Source: Cyanobacteria bacterium MAG CAR3_bin_5
GTDB taxonomy: Bacteria > Cyanobacteriota > Cyanobacteriia > PCC-6307 > Cyanobiaceae
DNA: 64,000 bases
Reading direction: 5' to 3'
Assembly: GCA_026709085.1 (NCBI GenBank)
Contig: JAPOTR010000024.1
Location: 18,493-82,492 of the forward strand
In this document: one piece after another, positions 1-8,074 of the stretch
Position numbering within the stretch: position 1 is the stretch's first letter
Layout: each line of letters begins with the position of its first letter
Translations under genes and position numbers: made by a program
The notes under the pieces: model-generated
Database searches by the model: none
The model's input: only the letters and a program-made list of their open reading frames with translations
Told to the model about the DNA's origin: nothing

Positions 1-181
1 TGGGCATGGGGTCTGCTGTTTTCAGGTAGGGTTGAGTCTCGATCAGGCGAACCAATGCCCCTGTGTCAAAAGCCGGGCATGGCCCATCGGCCTGCTCCAT
101 GGATTCACCAGCGCCCTGGCGCTCGAGTGTAAGCCCCGACCCGTCTTCCCGCCAGCCAGTTCCAAGTCCCTGCACCACGCC

Positions 182-748
182 ATGAAGGCTTTGATCAACC
201 TGGTGGGTGTTGTCATGGGTCTGCTGCTGACCATCGTGGCGGGGCTGCTCCAGCCCACCATGGCAGTGCCCACTCTGGAGGGACTGAGCCTGGTGGAGTT
301 GCCCACCAGTGGCCAGTTAGGGGCAGTGCTGCTGACGTCCCTGGTCTGCGGCCCCCGGGTCGGACTCATGACCGCAGTGGCCTACCTGGCCTTCGGGCTG
401 ACCCAGTTTCCCGTCTTCTATGCCGGGGGCGGCCCGGATTACGTGCTGGAGCCGGGGTTCGGCTATTTGCTGGGCCTGATTCCCGGTGCATGGCTGGTGG
501 GCCGGGTTGGGCGGCAGATCCCTCTGCGGGACCCCTTCAGCCTCTGGGTTGCGGCCATGGCCGGGGTTGTGGCGGTCTCCCTGTGTGGGGGCATGTACCT
601 GCTCCTGGGGGCCGTGGCGGGCCAGTGGCCCATGTCCTGGCCGGAATCGATGATCGGCTATTGGGCGCTGCCCCTGCTGCTCCAGGCGGTCATGGCCTGC
701 CCTGTGGCCGTTGTCGCCACGTTGCTCCGCCGTCTCCTGCTCTACTGA
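182..748 (+). CDS. bioY: BioY biotin transporter, substrate-binding S component
   Basis: The 188-residue product is very hydrophobic and has about six membrane segments. At roughly residues 72-105 it carries the BioY signature, seen here as PVFYAGGG followed by FGYLLG. BioY proteins capture biotin in the cytoplasmic membrane, alone or with an ECF energising module; no ECF ATPase or T component is visible nearby. I chose the ATG at 182 because the frame upstream of it (from 32) is not hydrophobic and does not resemble the family. The gene is followed after 4 bases by lspA, so the two are probably co-transcribed. Confidence 0.88.
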   Translation: MKALINLVGVVMGLLLTIVAGLLQPTMAVPTLEGLSLVELPTSGQLGAVLLTSLVCGPRVGLMTAVAYLAFGLTQFPVFYAGGGPDYVLEPGFGYLLGLIPGAWLVGRVGRQIPLRDPFSLWVAAMAGVVAVSLCGGMYLLLGAVAGQWPMSWPESMIGYWALPLLLQAVMACPVAVVATLLRRLLLY

Positions 749-752
749 GGCC

Positions 753-1253
753 GTGTCCAACCCACAACCCTCCCCCGACCCACGGAGCCGGAAGCCGCGG
801 CTTGCCGGCCTCAGCCTGCTGGTGGCTGCTGGCGGCACGGTGCTGGATCAAGCCGGCAAGGCGCTGATGCTGGGCCAACTCCAACCGGGTCAGGTGCAAC
901 CGGCCCTACCGGGGCTCTTGCAGTGGCGACTGGTGGAAAATACGGGTGCGGCCTTCAGCTTGTTTCACGGGGGGGTGGCGTGGCTGGGGTTGATCTCGTT
1001 GCTGGTGAGCCTGGGCCTGGTGGTGTGGCTGCTGAGTCGCCCACCCCGGCATCCGTTGAGTGCGGTGGCCTGGGGGTTGCTGCTGGCCGGCGCCCTGGGC
1101 AACGGTCTGGACCGCTGGTTCCGGGGGGCGGTGGTGGACTGGATTGAACTGACGCCCATTCCCTTCCCCGTGTTCAACCTGGCGGACGTGGCCATCAACA
1201 TTGCCGTGGCTCTGCTGTTGCTGGACCCTCTGCTGCAGCGCCGCAGGCCATGA
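753..1253 (+). CDS. lspA: Lipoprotein signal peptidase (signal peptidase II)
   Basis: This 166-residue inner-membrane aspartic protease cleaves signal peptides from diacylglyceryl-modified prolipoproteins. It has the family marks: DQxxK in the first helix (DQAGK), the GNGLDR stretch, and the two catalytic aspartates in VVDWIEL and in FNLADVAIN. Four membrane helices are apparent. I place the start at the GTG at 753, just after the bioY stop; an ATG 42 bases upstream lies inside bioY and adds an unlikely N-terminus. The stop overlaps the ATG of the following GTPase gene (ATGA). A likely client in this window is the ankyrin lipoprotein at 58493-61273. Confidence 0.93.
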   Translation: MSNPQPSPDPRSRKPRLAGLSLLVAAGGTVLDQAGKALMLGQLQPGQVQPALPGLLQWRLVENTGAAFSLFHGGVAWLGLISLLVSLGLVVWLLSRPPRHPLSAVAWGLLLAGALGNGLDRWFRGAVVDWIELTPIPFPVFNLADVAINIAVALLLLDPLLQRRRP

Positions 1254-2890
1254 GGAAGCGGACCCGGCGGCTGATCTGGAGTGTGGCCGTGGCGCTGGCG
1301 GCCCTGCTGGCCTTCTGGATGGTGATCACCCTGTTGGCGGGTCTGGCCCAAGGCCTGCAAACCCTGGCAGGGGGCTGGGGCGTCTTCCTCTTTCTGGTGA
1401 CTGTGGCGGCCCTGGGCTGGCTGGGCTGGATCACATGGCGGGGGTGGCGGCCCGGTGGGAAGTCCCCACGGTGGGCCAGGCGTTTCCGGCCGGCCCTTCC
1501 TGTTGCCTTCGACTCCAAGCGGGAGGCCGCTGGAGAACACCTGGACAGCATCGGCCAGCAGTTGGAACTGGTGCGGGATCAGGTGATGCGCCGGGCCTTG
1601 GAGCGGGAGCGCCGCCAAGTGGCGGCGGAGTTGGAACGGGGGGATCTGGTGGTGGTGGTGTTCGGTACGGGATCCAGCGGCAAAACCTCCCTGATCCGCG
1701 CCCTCCTGGGGGACGTGGTGGGCTCCGTGGATCCCGCCATGGGCTCCACCCGGGCCAGCCACAGCTATCGCCTGCCCGTGGCGGGCCTCGGACGCGGCGT
1801 GCGGCTGGTGGATACCCCAGGCATCCTGGAAAGCGGCCCCCAGGGACAGCGGCGGGAGGACATGGCGCGGCGCAGAGCGGTGCAAGGGGACCTGCTGTTG
1901 TTTGTCGTGGACGGGGACCTGCGGGACAGCGAGCTGCGCATAGCGCAGTTGTTGTTGTCCCTGGGCAAGCGCCTCCTGCTGGTGCTCAACAAATGCGACC
2001 TGCTGGGGCAACGGCAGGAACAACGGCTGTTGCAGGTGCTGCGGCAGCGCTGCGCCCCCCGGTTGCCGCCGGAAGACGTGGTGCCCGTCAGCAGTGCGCC
2101 GCCCCGGTCGAGGGGCGCCGGAGCACCCCCGCCAGCCCCGGAGGTGGCAGCCCTGCTGCGCCGTCTGGCTCAGGTGTTGCGCCTTGAAGGAGATGAACTC
2201 ATGGCCGATAACATCCTTCTGCAAAGCCACCATCTCTCCGTGGATACGGAGGCGGTGCTCACCAACCAGCGGCAGCGGGACAGCCTCGCCGTCATTGAGC
2301 GCTATGCCTGGATTGGCGGCGGAATCATCGCCCTGACGCCCTTGCCGGGGCTGGATCTCGTGGGTGCGGCTGCCGTCAACGCCCAGATGGTGCTGGAGTT
2401 GGGGCGGATCCATGGGGTCAAGCTGGACCGGGACCAGGGGCGGGAACTGGCCCTGGCGGTGGGGCGCACCATGACGGGGCTGGGGCTGGTGAAGGGGGGC
2501 GCCATGCTGATGACCACCGCCCTCAGCGCCGCCTGGCCCGCACTGGTGGTGGCCAAGGCGCTGCAGGGAGTGAGCGCGGCATGGCTGACACGGGTTGCCG
2601 GCGCCAGCCTGATGGACTACTTCAGCCGCAATCAGGACTGGGGAGACGGGGGGATGGCTGCCGCCATCCGCAAGCACTACGACCTCAACCGCCGCCAGGA
2701 CCGGTTCAACGATTTTCTCACCATGGCGGTGGAGCGGATCGTGGAGCCGTTGCAACGGCGCCTGAAAGGTCTGCCGCCAGACCGGCCGTCCAGCCAACCA
2801 CCGGCGCCGGCGCCAGTCCGGAGCGATGATCCAGAAGGAACACCAACGCCAGGTAGAGCACGGCCAGGGCAATGGAGACGATCCCTGTGA
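1250..2890 (+). CDS. Membrane-associated Era-like GTPase with DUF697 (YcjF-type) C-terminus
   Basis: The 546-residue protein begins with two membrane helices (residues ~10-55). An Era/TrmE-type G domain follows: G1 is GTGSSGKT near residue 141, G3 is DTPG near 186, G4 is NKCD near 247 and G5 is VSSAP. A hydrophobic DUF697-like domain follows (~residues 330-480), with alanine/glycine-rich segments that probably insert in the membrane. The tail is proline- and arginine-rich and may be poorly conserved. Cyanobacteria commonly carry such proteins, but their cellular role is not settled. The gene overlaps the lspA stop by four bases. Its last ~170 bases are antisense to a plausible small gene at 2718-2918. 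Confidence 0.85.
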   Translation: MRKRTRRLIWSVAVALAALLAFWMVITLLAGLAQGLQTLAGGWGVFLFLVTVAALGWLGWITWRGWRPGGKSPRWARRFRPALPVAFDSKREAAGEHLDSIGQQLELVRDQVMRRALERERRQVAAELERGDLVVVVFGTGSSGKTSLIRALLGDVVGSVDPAMGSTRASHSYRLPVAGLGRGVRLVDTPGILESGPQGQRREDMARRRAVQGDLLLFVVDGDLRDSELRIAQLLLSLGKRLLLVLNKCDLLGQRQEQRLLQVLRQRCAPRLPPEDVVPVSSAPPRSRGAGAPPPAPEVAALLRRLAQVLRLEGDELMADNILLQSHHLSVDTEAVLTNQRQRDSLAVIERYAWIGGGIIALTPLPGLDLVGAAAVNAQMVLELGRIHGVKLDRDQGRELALAVGRTMTGLGLVKGGAMLMTTALSAAWPALVVAKALQGVSAAWLTRVAGASLMDYFSRNQDWGDGGMAAAIRKHYDLNRRQDRFNDFLTMAVERIVEPLQRRLKGLPPDRPSSQPPAPAPVRSDDPEGTPTPGRARPGQWRRSL

Positions 2891-2918
2891 TCAAGGCCAC
2901 CAGTTTGGGGCGATCCAT
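2718..2918 (-). CDS. Small single-span membrane protein, antisense to the GTPase 3' end
   Basis: The 66-residue frame starts MDRPKLVALITG and has one clear membrane helix (residues ~6-30) ending in LLDHR. This layout is typical of small conserved cyanobacterial membrane proteins. The part after residue ~42 is alanine/proline-rich and is forced by the overlapping GTPase gene on the other strand, so conserved sequence probably stops there. The ATG lies just beyond the GTPase stop, so the two genes converge and overlap by 173 bases. I do not know a function, and coding status rests only on composition and the clean helix. Confidence 0.42.
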   Translation of the reverse strand: MDRPKLVALITGIVSIALAVLYLALVFLLDHRSGLAPAPVVGWTAGLAADLSGAVATAPRSAPPPW

Positions 2919-3324
2919 GGCTTGACGGAAAAGGCTGGCGGAGACCAGCTTGGATGGTGTCCAGTCTGTCTGAACGCGGGGGTCACCGGGAAGGGCGAGG
3001 GAACGTCAGGTTCAGGACCCACAAATCAGGGAGTGGTCCCTCTCGGCAGAGAGGGAACCCCTACCCCATGAAACCACATTCCCCGAAGCGGTCACCGCGC
3101 TCAAGCTGGAACATCTCCCGCAGGATGTTCTTCAGTTGAGCAAAGCTTTCTCTCAAGCCGGAAGTCGCGCCCGTCGCCGGCGGCGGTCCTGCTTCATCGG
3201 AATGTGACGTACTCCATGGGTGAACGGGCAACCATCGAGGATGAACTGAAGAGAGAAAAGAGTCGTGTCCGGGGAAACAGGGCTTGTTTTGCGGGAACTC
3301 CGGATCAGGTTTGGCATGGGTACC
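2919..3324. other. Intergenic stretch with a possible gene remnant
   Basis: About 400 bases separate the small minus-strand gene from rpsD. Bases 3023-3064 are a dispersed hairpin repeat. From about 3072 a plus-strand frame reads through to a TGA near 3207 with leucine-rich helical text (EHLPQDVLQL). It could be the C-terminal piece of a lost gene, but it has no start or partner domain. No complete gene is evident. Confidence 0.4.
3023..3064 (-). repeat. Dispersed hairpin repeat A, copy 1
   Basis: Read on the minus strand, this 42-base element has the core TTCCCTCTCTGCCGAGAGGG, whose two arms pair (CCCTCT with AGAGGG). It continues as CACTCCCTGATTT. A second, diverged copy lies at 32452-32493 on the plus strand with the same order of parts. 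Both copies sit in non-coding DNA. The hairpin could act as a terminator for rpsD or be a small mobile repeat. Confidence 0.6.
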
Positions 3325-3933
3325 CTACACCTTGCGGGAGTAGTACTCCACCACCAGCAGTTCGTTGATCTCCAGAGCCACCCACTCCCGTTCACAACCA
3401 CTCACCACTTTGGCGATGAGCTTGTTCTTGTCCAGTTCCAGGTGGGGGGGCACGTTGGCCAGGCCGGGGAACTCCAGATTGTCCGTGGCCAGCCGCTTGC
3501 TGCCCTTGCGCTCGCGAACGGCCAGGGCGTCTCCGGCCTTGCACTGGTAGCTGGCGATGTTCACCAGGCGGCCGTTGACGGTGATGTGACCGTGGTTCAC
3601 CAACTGGCGGGCGCCGGGAATGGTGGGGGCAAAGCCTAGGCGGAAACAGATGTTGTCCAGGCGGTTTTCCAGCAGCTTGAGCAGGTTGGTGCCGGTGGAG
3701 CCCTCCTGGGCGCGGGCTTTCTTGATGTAGCGCACCAGTTGGCGCTCGGAAATCCCGTAGTTGAAACGGAGTTTCTGCTTTTCTTCCAGACGAATGGCGT
3801 ACTCGGAGCGCTTGCGACGGGCTTGGCCGTGCTGACCGGGGGGATAAGACCGCTTGGCGGACTTACGGGTGAGACCGGGAAGGTCTCCCAAGCGCCGCGT
3901 AATCCTCAGGCGAGGGCCACGGTATCGAGACAT
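3325..3933 (-). CDS. rpsD: 30S ribosomal protein S4
   Basis: The 202-residue protein starts [10 protein letters not shown] and has the bacterial S4 layout: an N-terminal RNA-binding part containing YPPGQHG (residues 30-36), then an S4 RNA-binding domain (~91-155) with ENRLDN and [10 protein letters not shown]4 binds 16S rRNA early in assembly of the small subunit. I chose the ATG at 3933 because it gives the normal family N-terminus; an upstream in-frame start adds 59 unrelated residues. It is divergent from yidD, 64 bases away. Confidence 0.97.
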   Translation of the reverse strand: MSRYRGPRLRITRRLGDLPGLTRKSAKRSYPPGQHGQARRKRSEYAIRLEEKQKLRFNYGISERQLVRYIKKARAQEGSTGTNLLKLLENRLDNICFRLGFAPTIPGARQLVNHGHITVNGRLVNIASYQCKAGDALAVRERKGSKRLATDNLEFPGLANVPPHLELDKNKLIAKVVSGCEREWVALEINELLVVEYYSRKV

Positions 3934-3997
3934 GGGTGGTTCCTGATGCAGAGGTAGAGGGGAAATCTGGCACCATGGGTTCAGCAGCAGCCAGCCC

Positions 3998-4309
3998 GTG
4001 TCCGAGCCGCCGCCGGGGCGCAACCCCATGCCGCACCCATGGCGCCAGATGGTGAGTGTAAACCCCCGGCCGGGTGATGCCGGCCCCTGGAGCCCGGTGA
4101 CGCCGCTCATTGGCTTGATCAGGCTCTATCAACGGTTCATCTCCCCCCTGTTGGGACCCCGCTGCCGCTTCAGCCCCAGTTGCAGCGCCTATGCCGTGGA
4201 AGCCCTGGCTCGCCATGGGCTGTGGCGGGGCGGGTGGTTGAGTGTCTGGCGGCTGCTGCGGTGCCACCCCTGCACGGCAGGGGGGTACGACCCCGTGCCC
4301 GACCGATGA
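3998..4309 (+). CDS. yidD: Membrane protein insertion efficiency factor YidD
   Basis: The 103-residue product contains the YidD core: [10 protein letters not shown], then [15 protein letters not shown] and [13 protein letters not shown]. It includes the conserved cysteines and a short amphipathic membrane-associated part. YidD helps the YidC/Oxa1 insertase place proteins in the inner membrane. The first ~30 residues do not resemble the family, so the real start may be one of the internal ATGs at about 4028 or 4049. The stop overlaps the next start as ATGA. Confidence 0.9.
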   Translation: MSEPPPGRNPMPHPWRQMVSVNPRPGDAGPWSPVTPLIGLIRLYQRFISPLLGPRCRFSPSCSAYAVEALARHGLWRGGWLSVWRLLRCHPCTAGGYDPVPDR

Positions 4310-4605
4310 ATCACTCCGCCTGGCCACCCCTCGTCCTGCTCACCCGCTCCGGGTGCTGCCTCTGCAGTGGCCTGGCGGAGCGTCTGGGTTCTCTGCTGCC
4401 CCAGGGAACCCTGCGGCTGGTGGACGTGGACGGAGATCCGGCATTGCAACGGCGCTTCGGGCTCCTGGTGCCCCTCCTGGTGGTGGGGACAGACCCGCTC
4501 CATGATCCCGTCCTGCCCCGGGCGCCACCACGGCTCAAGGGGTTGGCGCTGCAGCGGTGGCTGGAGAAACATCTTGTTCCGTTTACCAGGTCAACCCCTG
4601 GCTGA
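4306..4605 (+). CDS. Glutaredoxin-like (DUF836) thiol protein
   Basis: The 99-residue protein begins with a short strand and [13 protein letters not shown], a CxxC site (CCLC) at the start of a thioredoxin-like helix. A strand with VDVDGDPAL and a later LVPLLVVG strand follow, as in the glutaredoxin-like DUF836 family. The cis-proline loop is VPLLV rather than TPT, which is usual for DUF836. It is translationally coupled to yidD by a 4-base overlap. A redox role is likely, but the partner is unknown. Confidence 0.75.
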   Translation: MNHSAWPPLVLLTRSGCCLCSGLAERLGSLLPQGTLRLVDVDGDPALQRRFGLLVPLLVVGTDPLHDPVLPRAPPRLKGLALQRWLEKHLVPFTRSTPG

Positions 4606-4659
4606 TTGAGGCCGCAGCCCGCAAGCTTTGGGAGCCGAGTCCATCGTTGGAGTTGACCC

Positions 4660-6168
4660 ATGGCCGCACCCATGCGCCTTCATCGCCTGCTGGAGACTGC
4701 GGCGATTCCCGTCCCTGCCTCTGTGGCGGATCGGGAGATTCGGGCGGTCTCGGGGGATTCCAGACGGCTGCCGGCCGGGTCCTTGTTTGTGGGGGCGCCG
4801 GGGGCCCAGGTGGATGGCGGCGACTACTGGGCCGCCAGCTTGGCGGGTGGCGCTGCGGTTGCCGTGATCGGTCCCCGGGCGGCGGGTAAGCGTCCACCGG
4901 GACCGACAGATCCAGTGGTGGTGGTGGAGGATCCCGCCGTCTGTCTGGGACGGCTGGCCTCGGCCTTCTGGGGACACCCCAGCCGGCAACTGCAACTCAT
5001 CGGCGTGACCGGCACCAACGGCAAGACCACCACCACCCACTGGATCGAGCATCTGAGCACCGCCATGGGGACCCCCACGGCCCTGCTGGGCACCCTGGAA
5101 AATCGCTGGCCGGGAACGGTGATGACCGCCAGCCACACCACGGAGCCGGCGGACGTGGTTCATGGACACCTGGCCCAGGCGGTGGCCAACGGCGTGCAAC
5201 GGGCCGCCATGGAGGTGAGTTCCCATGCGTTGGCGCAGCAGCGGGTGGCGGGGCTGAGGTTTGCCGGGGCGGTGTTCACCAATCTGAGCCAGGACCACCT
5301 GGACTTCCACGGGGATATGGAGTCCTATTTCCAGGCCAAGGCCAGGCTGTTCGGGGCGGACATGCTCCACGGACAGGCGGTGATCAACTGCGAAGACCGC
5401 TATGGACAGCGCCTGCATCGGCAGTTGGGCGGCAAAGCCTGGGGTTGCCGCCTGCTGCTGGACTCCCGGCCAGGGGATCAGCCGCCGTTGGCCAGGGACG
5501 GGGAACTGGTGATGTGTGACCTGGCCATGGGGGCCGGGGGGGTGGAAGGACGTCTGGTCAGCCCCATGGGGGAAGGCCGTTTCCACTCCCCCATGCTGGG
5601 GCGTTACAACCTGATGAACCTGCTCCAGGCGGTGGGGGTGCTGCTGAGTTGCGGGGCGCCCCTGGGGCCGCTGCTGGAGCACGTGCCCCGCTTTGGCGGG
5701 GTGCCGGGCCGGATGGAGTCCATCGGGGCGCCGGATCTCACGGTTGTGGTGGACTATGCCCACACTCCCGACGGCCTGAACAGTGCGTTACAGGCCCTGC
5801 GCCCCTTTGTGGCGGGGCGGCTGATCTGTGTGTTCGGGTGTGGCGGGGATCGGGACCGGGGCAAGCGTCCCTTCATGGGGGCAGCAGCGGCAGAGTTGGC
5901 CGATGAACTGGTGATCACCTCCGATAATCCCCGCACGGAAGATCCCGAGCGCATCCTGGAGGAGATTTGTGCAGGTCTGCCCGCTGAAATCCCCCATCAC
6001 CGGGAACTGGACCGCAGCCTGGCCATTCACAGGGCCGTGGTTCAGGCGGCGCCGGGGGATACGGTGCTCATTGCCGGCAAGGGCCATGAAAGGGTCCAGA
6101 TCATTGGCCATGAACAACGGCCCTTTGATGATCGCCGTGTTGCGGCAGCGGCCATTGCCCAGCGCTGA
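4660..6168 (+). CDS. murE: UDP-MurNAc-L-Ala-D-Glu--2,6-diaminopimelate ligase
   Basis: This 502-residue cytoplasmic Mur ligase adds meso-diaminopimelate to the peptidoglycan precursor using ATP. The three expected domains are visible. The N-terminal UDP-binding part contains the SGDSRRL segment. The central ATPase has TGTNGKTTT near residue 115 and HTTEPADV. The C-terminal domain has DNPRTEDP near 421; DNPR selects diaminopimelate over lysine. The late GKGHE is also present. The length matches the family. The gene reads toward the small gene at 6208-6576, with a probable shared hairpin between them. It supplies the same pathway as alr, dapA and asd in this window. Confidence 0.96.
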   Translation: MAAPMRLHRLLETAAIPVPASVADREIRAVSGDSRRLPAGSLFVGAPGAQVDGGDYWAASLAGGAAVAVIGPRAAGKRPPGPTDPVVVVEDPAVCLGRLASAFWGHPSRQLQLIGVTGTNGKTTTTHWIEHLSTAMGTPTALLGTLENRWPGTVMTASHTTEPADVVHGHLAQAVANGVQRAAMEVSSHALAQQRVAGLRFAGAVFTNLSQDHLDFHGDMESYFQAKARLFGADMLHGQAVINCEDRYGQRLHRQLGGKAWGCRLLLDSRPGDQPPLARDGELVMCDLAMGAGGVEGRLVSPMGEGRFHSPMLGRYNLMNLLQAVGVLLSCGAPLGPLLEHVPRFGGVPGRMESIGAPDLTVVVDYAHTPDGLNSALQALRPFVAGRLICVFGCGGDRDRGKRPFMGAAAAELADELVITSDNPRTEDPERILEEICAGLPAEIPHHRELDRSLAIHRAVVQAAPGDTVLIAGKGHERVQIIGHEQRPFDDRRVAAAAIAQR

Positions 6169-6219
6169 ACCCCCCGGTGGCCCGCCAGCATCCCGGACGG
6201 ACGGCCCTCAACCGGGGGT
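6169..6219. terminator. Possible bidirectional terminator between convergent genes
   Basis: ACCCCCCGGT just after the murE stop can pair with ACCGGGGGT at 6211-6219, which overlaps the end of the minus-strand gene. The stem would be nine or ten base pairs and GC-rich, with a loop of about 32 bases. There is no clear T run, so a factor-independent role is uncertain. Confidence 0.4.
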
Positions 6220-6576
6220 CATGGAAATCTGATCATCGGCATCATCTTCCAGTGCGTTGGCCTCCAGACCCTCCTCCTCCACGAGGGCATCGGCTGTGAA
6301 CTCGATCATCCGCAGTCGGGCGTGATGGTTGCCTTGACGGGCATCCTCGAACATGGCTTGGATATGGAGTCGGTCAAAGCCGGTTTGCCGCAGGATTTTC
6401 ACCACGTTCAAGTCAGGGAGAAGGGCACCGGTCAACGCCAGATTCACCCGGTGTTCCGCCACGGCAAATGCGTTGGCAAAGCATTGACCATCACTGCGGG
6501 TTTCCATGGCAGCCAGGGGGTGGAAGAAGCGGGGGCAGCTTTTGGAAGACATGAACACCCTGCAAAAGTGATTCAA
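6208..6576 (-). CDS. Conserved-looking small cytoplasmic protein, unknown function
   Basis: The 122-residue frame lacks a signal peptide and membrane segments. It reads as a globular helical protein: CPRFFHPLAAM, then NLALTGALLPDLNVVKILRQ, then an acidic tail. A shorter start at the second methionine (6552) would also fit. A neighbouring plus-strand frame across the same DNA has poorer composition. I do not recognise a family. The gene is convergent with murE and lies 11 bases downstream of the PLP enzyme gene on the same strand, so it is probably the last gene of that transcript. Confidence 0.6.
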   Translation of the reverse strand: MNHFCRVFMSSKSCPRFFHPLAAMETRSDGQCFANAFAVAEHRVNLALTGALLPDLNVVKILRQTGFDRLHIQAMFEDARQGNHHARLRMIEFTADALVEEEGLEANALEDDADDQISMTPG

Positions 6577-6586
6577 ACCTTAAGCC

Positions 6587-7801
6587 TTAAGCAAATCTGA
6601 AATTTGTCACAAAGGAAGCAATGTCAGAGACCAAACCGTCCAGTTCCGTGGGCAACGTGGTCACGTGGCAGCAGGCCCGGACGCAGTGGGGCTTCTCAAA
6701 TCTTCGTAACACCAAGCCCCGCTCCGCCAAGGCGCGGACCACCTGCAGAGGTCTGTGGCCCTGCACCCGGAAGCTCACCAGACCGGCGGGTGGGGGCTCC
6801 GGCAACAGGGTCTCCACCCCGTCCAGTTGTCGCAAGCCACGCCAAAGGCGGCCACTGCGGGCCTGAACGAGGGCAAGCCGCTGACGGGGATCACCCACCG
6901 CCGCCAGGCTACGGAGAGACTGGAGCAGTCCCGCCGTCAAGGGGTAGCAGCCGGTGGCAACTTCATAACGGCGGGCATCCTCGTGGAAGCGAAGGGGATG
7001 GTCCGGATCCCCCGCCAGCCCCCGCCAGCCGATCAGGGTGGGGGCGCCCACGTCAAGCAACCGCCGGGAAACCACCACGGCCCCCAGGCCCTCCGGCCCA
7101 CAGAACCACTTGTGGCCCGTGAACGCATACAGATCTGCCGCCGCCACTGCGTCTTCCAAGGGCATGACCCCAGCGGACTGGGCCCCATCCACCAGCAGCC
7201 ACGGCTGGTTGGCGTGCTCCCTGAGCCGTTGCCCCACGGCAGGGATGGGCATGGCGGCCCCCGTGTTCCACAGCAGATGGCTGAGCACCACCAGTCGTGT
7301 GCGGGGTTGCAGGGCCTTGTCCAGGCGCTCCAGCACCTGGTCTTCCCTGACACAATCCTGTACGGAAAGCGTCCCCACGTTGAGGTGTTCCCGGCGGGCG
7401 ATTTCACGGCAGGCGGCAACAACGCCGGGGTGTTCCCCATCGCTGATGAGCACCTGATCACCGGCCCGCCAAGGCAGCCCCCACAGGGGAAGCACACAGC
7501 CGGAGGTGACGTTTTCCGTAAATGCCAGGCGCTGGGGCGGAACACCGCACAGGTCCGCCAATGCCTGGCGCAGGGAGGCGATCAACCCCTTCACATAGCC
7601 GGAAACCGGCTCCGCAAAAGGCCCCAACTCCTGGATGCGGCGCCAGCTTGCCGCCATGGCTTCCAGAGACGCGGTGGGCAACGGTCCCTGGCCACCGTAG
7701 TTGAAGTAGATCTTGTTGGCCAGGGCAGGCATGTCCTGCCGTAACGCAATGACGGCCGCCTCCCGGGAGAGGGGGGCATCAGATCCACTGGCCAATGACA
7801 A
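6587..7801 (-). CDS. Aminotransferase class V PLP enzyme, cysteine/cystine lyase-like
   Basis: The 404-residue protein has the class V fold of NifS/SufS relatives. The PLP-binding lysine is K231 in FTGHKWFCGPEG, the cofactor aspartate is in LLVDGAQS (near 205), and the substrate-side motif NYGGQGPLP is near residue 35. TGHKWFCGP, not the SAHK(I/L) of true SufS, together with the lack of an SufS-type cysteine loop, resembles the cyanobacterial L-cysteine/cystine C-S lyase that feeds sulfur to Fe-S cluster building. That role is inferred. The start shown is a TTG that overlaps the upstream small gene; an ATG at residue 24 is the alternative but would trim the fold. Confidence 0.8.
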   Translation of the reverse strand: MSLASGSDAPLSREAAVIALRQDMPALANKIYFNYGGQGPLPTASLEAMAASWRRIQELGPFAEPVSGYVKGLIASLRQALADLCGVPPQRLAFTENVTSGCVLPLWGLPWRAGDQVLISDGEHPGVVAACREIARREHLNVGTLSVQDCVREDQVLERLDKALQPRTRLVVLSHLLWNTGAAMPIPAVGQRLREHANQPWLLVDGAQSAGVMPLEDAVAAADLYAFTGHKWFCGPEGLGAVVVSRRLLDVGAPTLIGWRGLAGDPDHPLRFHEDARRYEVATGCYPLTAGLLQSLRSLAAVGDPRQRLALVQARSGRLWRGLRQLDGVETLLPEPPPAGLVSFRVQGHRPLQVVRALAERGLVLRRFEKPHCVRACCHVTTLPTELDGLVSDIASFVTNFRFA

Positions 7802-7958
7802 CCGCGCTGACAGCGGAGAAGATGGTAATCCCCAACGCGATCAGAGGATTCTGTCCATGGGAGACTGAATAGGAGGTGACCACGCCGGCGGCCAGAGCGG
7901 CAACGGCCAATTGAGACGCGATGGCCTGTCCATCGAACCCTGGTTTCCCTGATTTCAC
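7779..7958 (-). CDS. Small hydrophobic membrane protein (59 residues)
   Basis: A GTG-initiated frame encodes a basic N-terminus (MKSGKPGF) and two hydrophobic stretches. The first is SQLAVAALAAGVVTSY (~residues 16-31) and the second IALGITIFSAVSAVVIGQWI (~40-59). The chain ends right after the second helix with a TGA. The pattern of helix, polar turn and helix is strongly protein-like and not expected by chance. Its last 23 bases overlap the start of the PLP enzyme gene in another frame, which suggests translational coupling. No good Shine-Dalgarno precedes the GTG. Function is unknown. Confidence 0.6.
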   Translation of the reverse strand: MKSGKPGFDGQAIASQLAVAALAAGVVTSYSVSHGQNPLIALGITIFSAVSAVVIGQWI

Positions 7959-8074
7959 GGAGGGGCAAGCAAAAGTAGCGAGACGCTACATAGACCCACA
8001 ACCCCGTGGACTTGAACGACCCGGGATTGATTACGCAACTTCAGATCTCTTGATCTTTCTTATATTTATCAGGA

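Noticed and set aside
965..2872. A 635-codon open frame on the minus strand opposite lspA and the GTPase gene
   Set aside because: Its composition is rich in proline, histidine and glutamine, as expected for the antisense of GC-rich coding DNA. The plus strand carries recognisable LspA and GTPase motifs.
7985..8060. tRNA-like text (GACTTGAACGACCCGGG) near the hemD 3' end
   Set aside because: No acceptor, D or anticodon stem can be folded around it on either strand.
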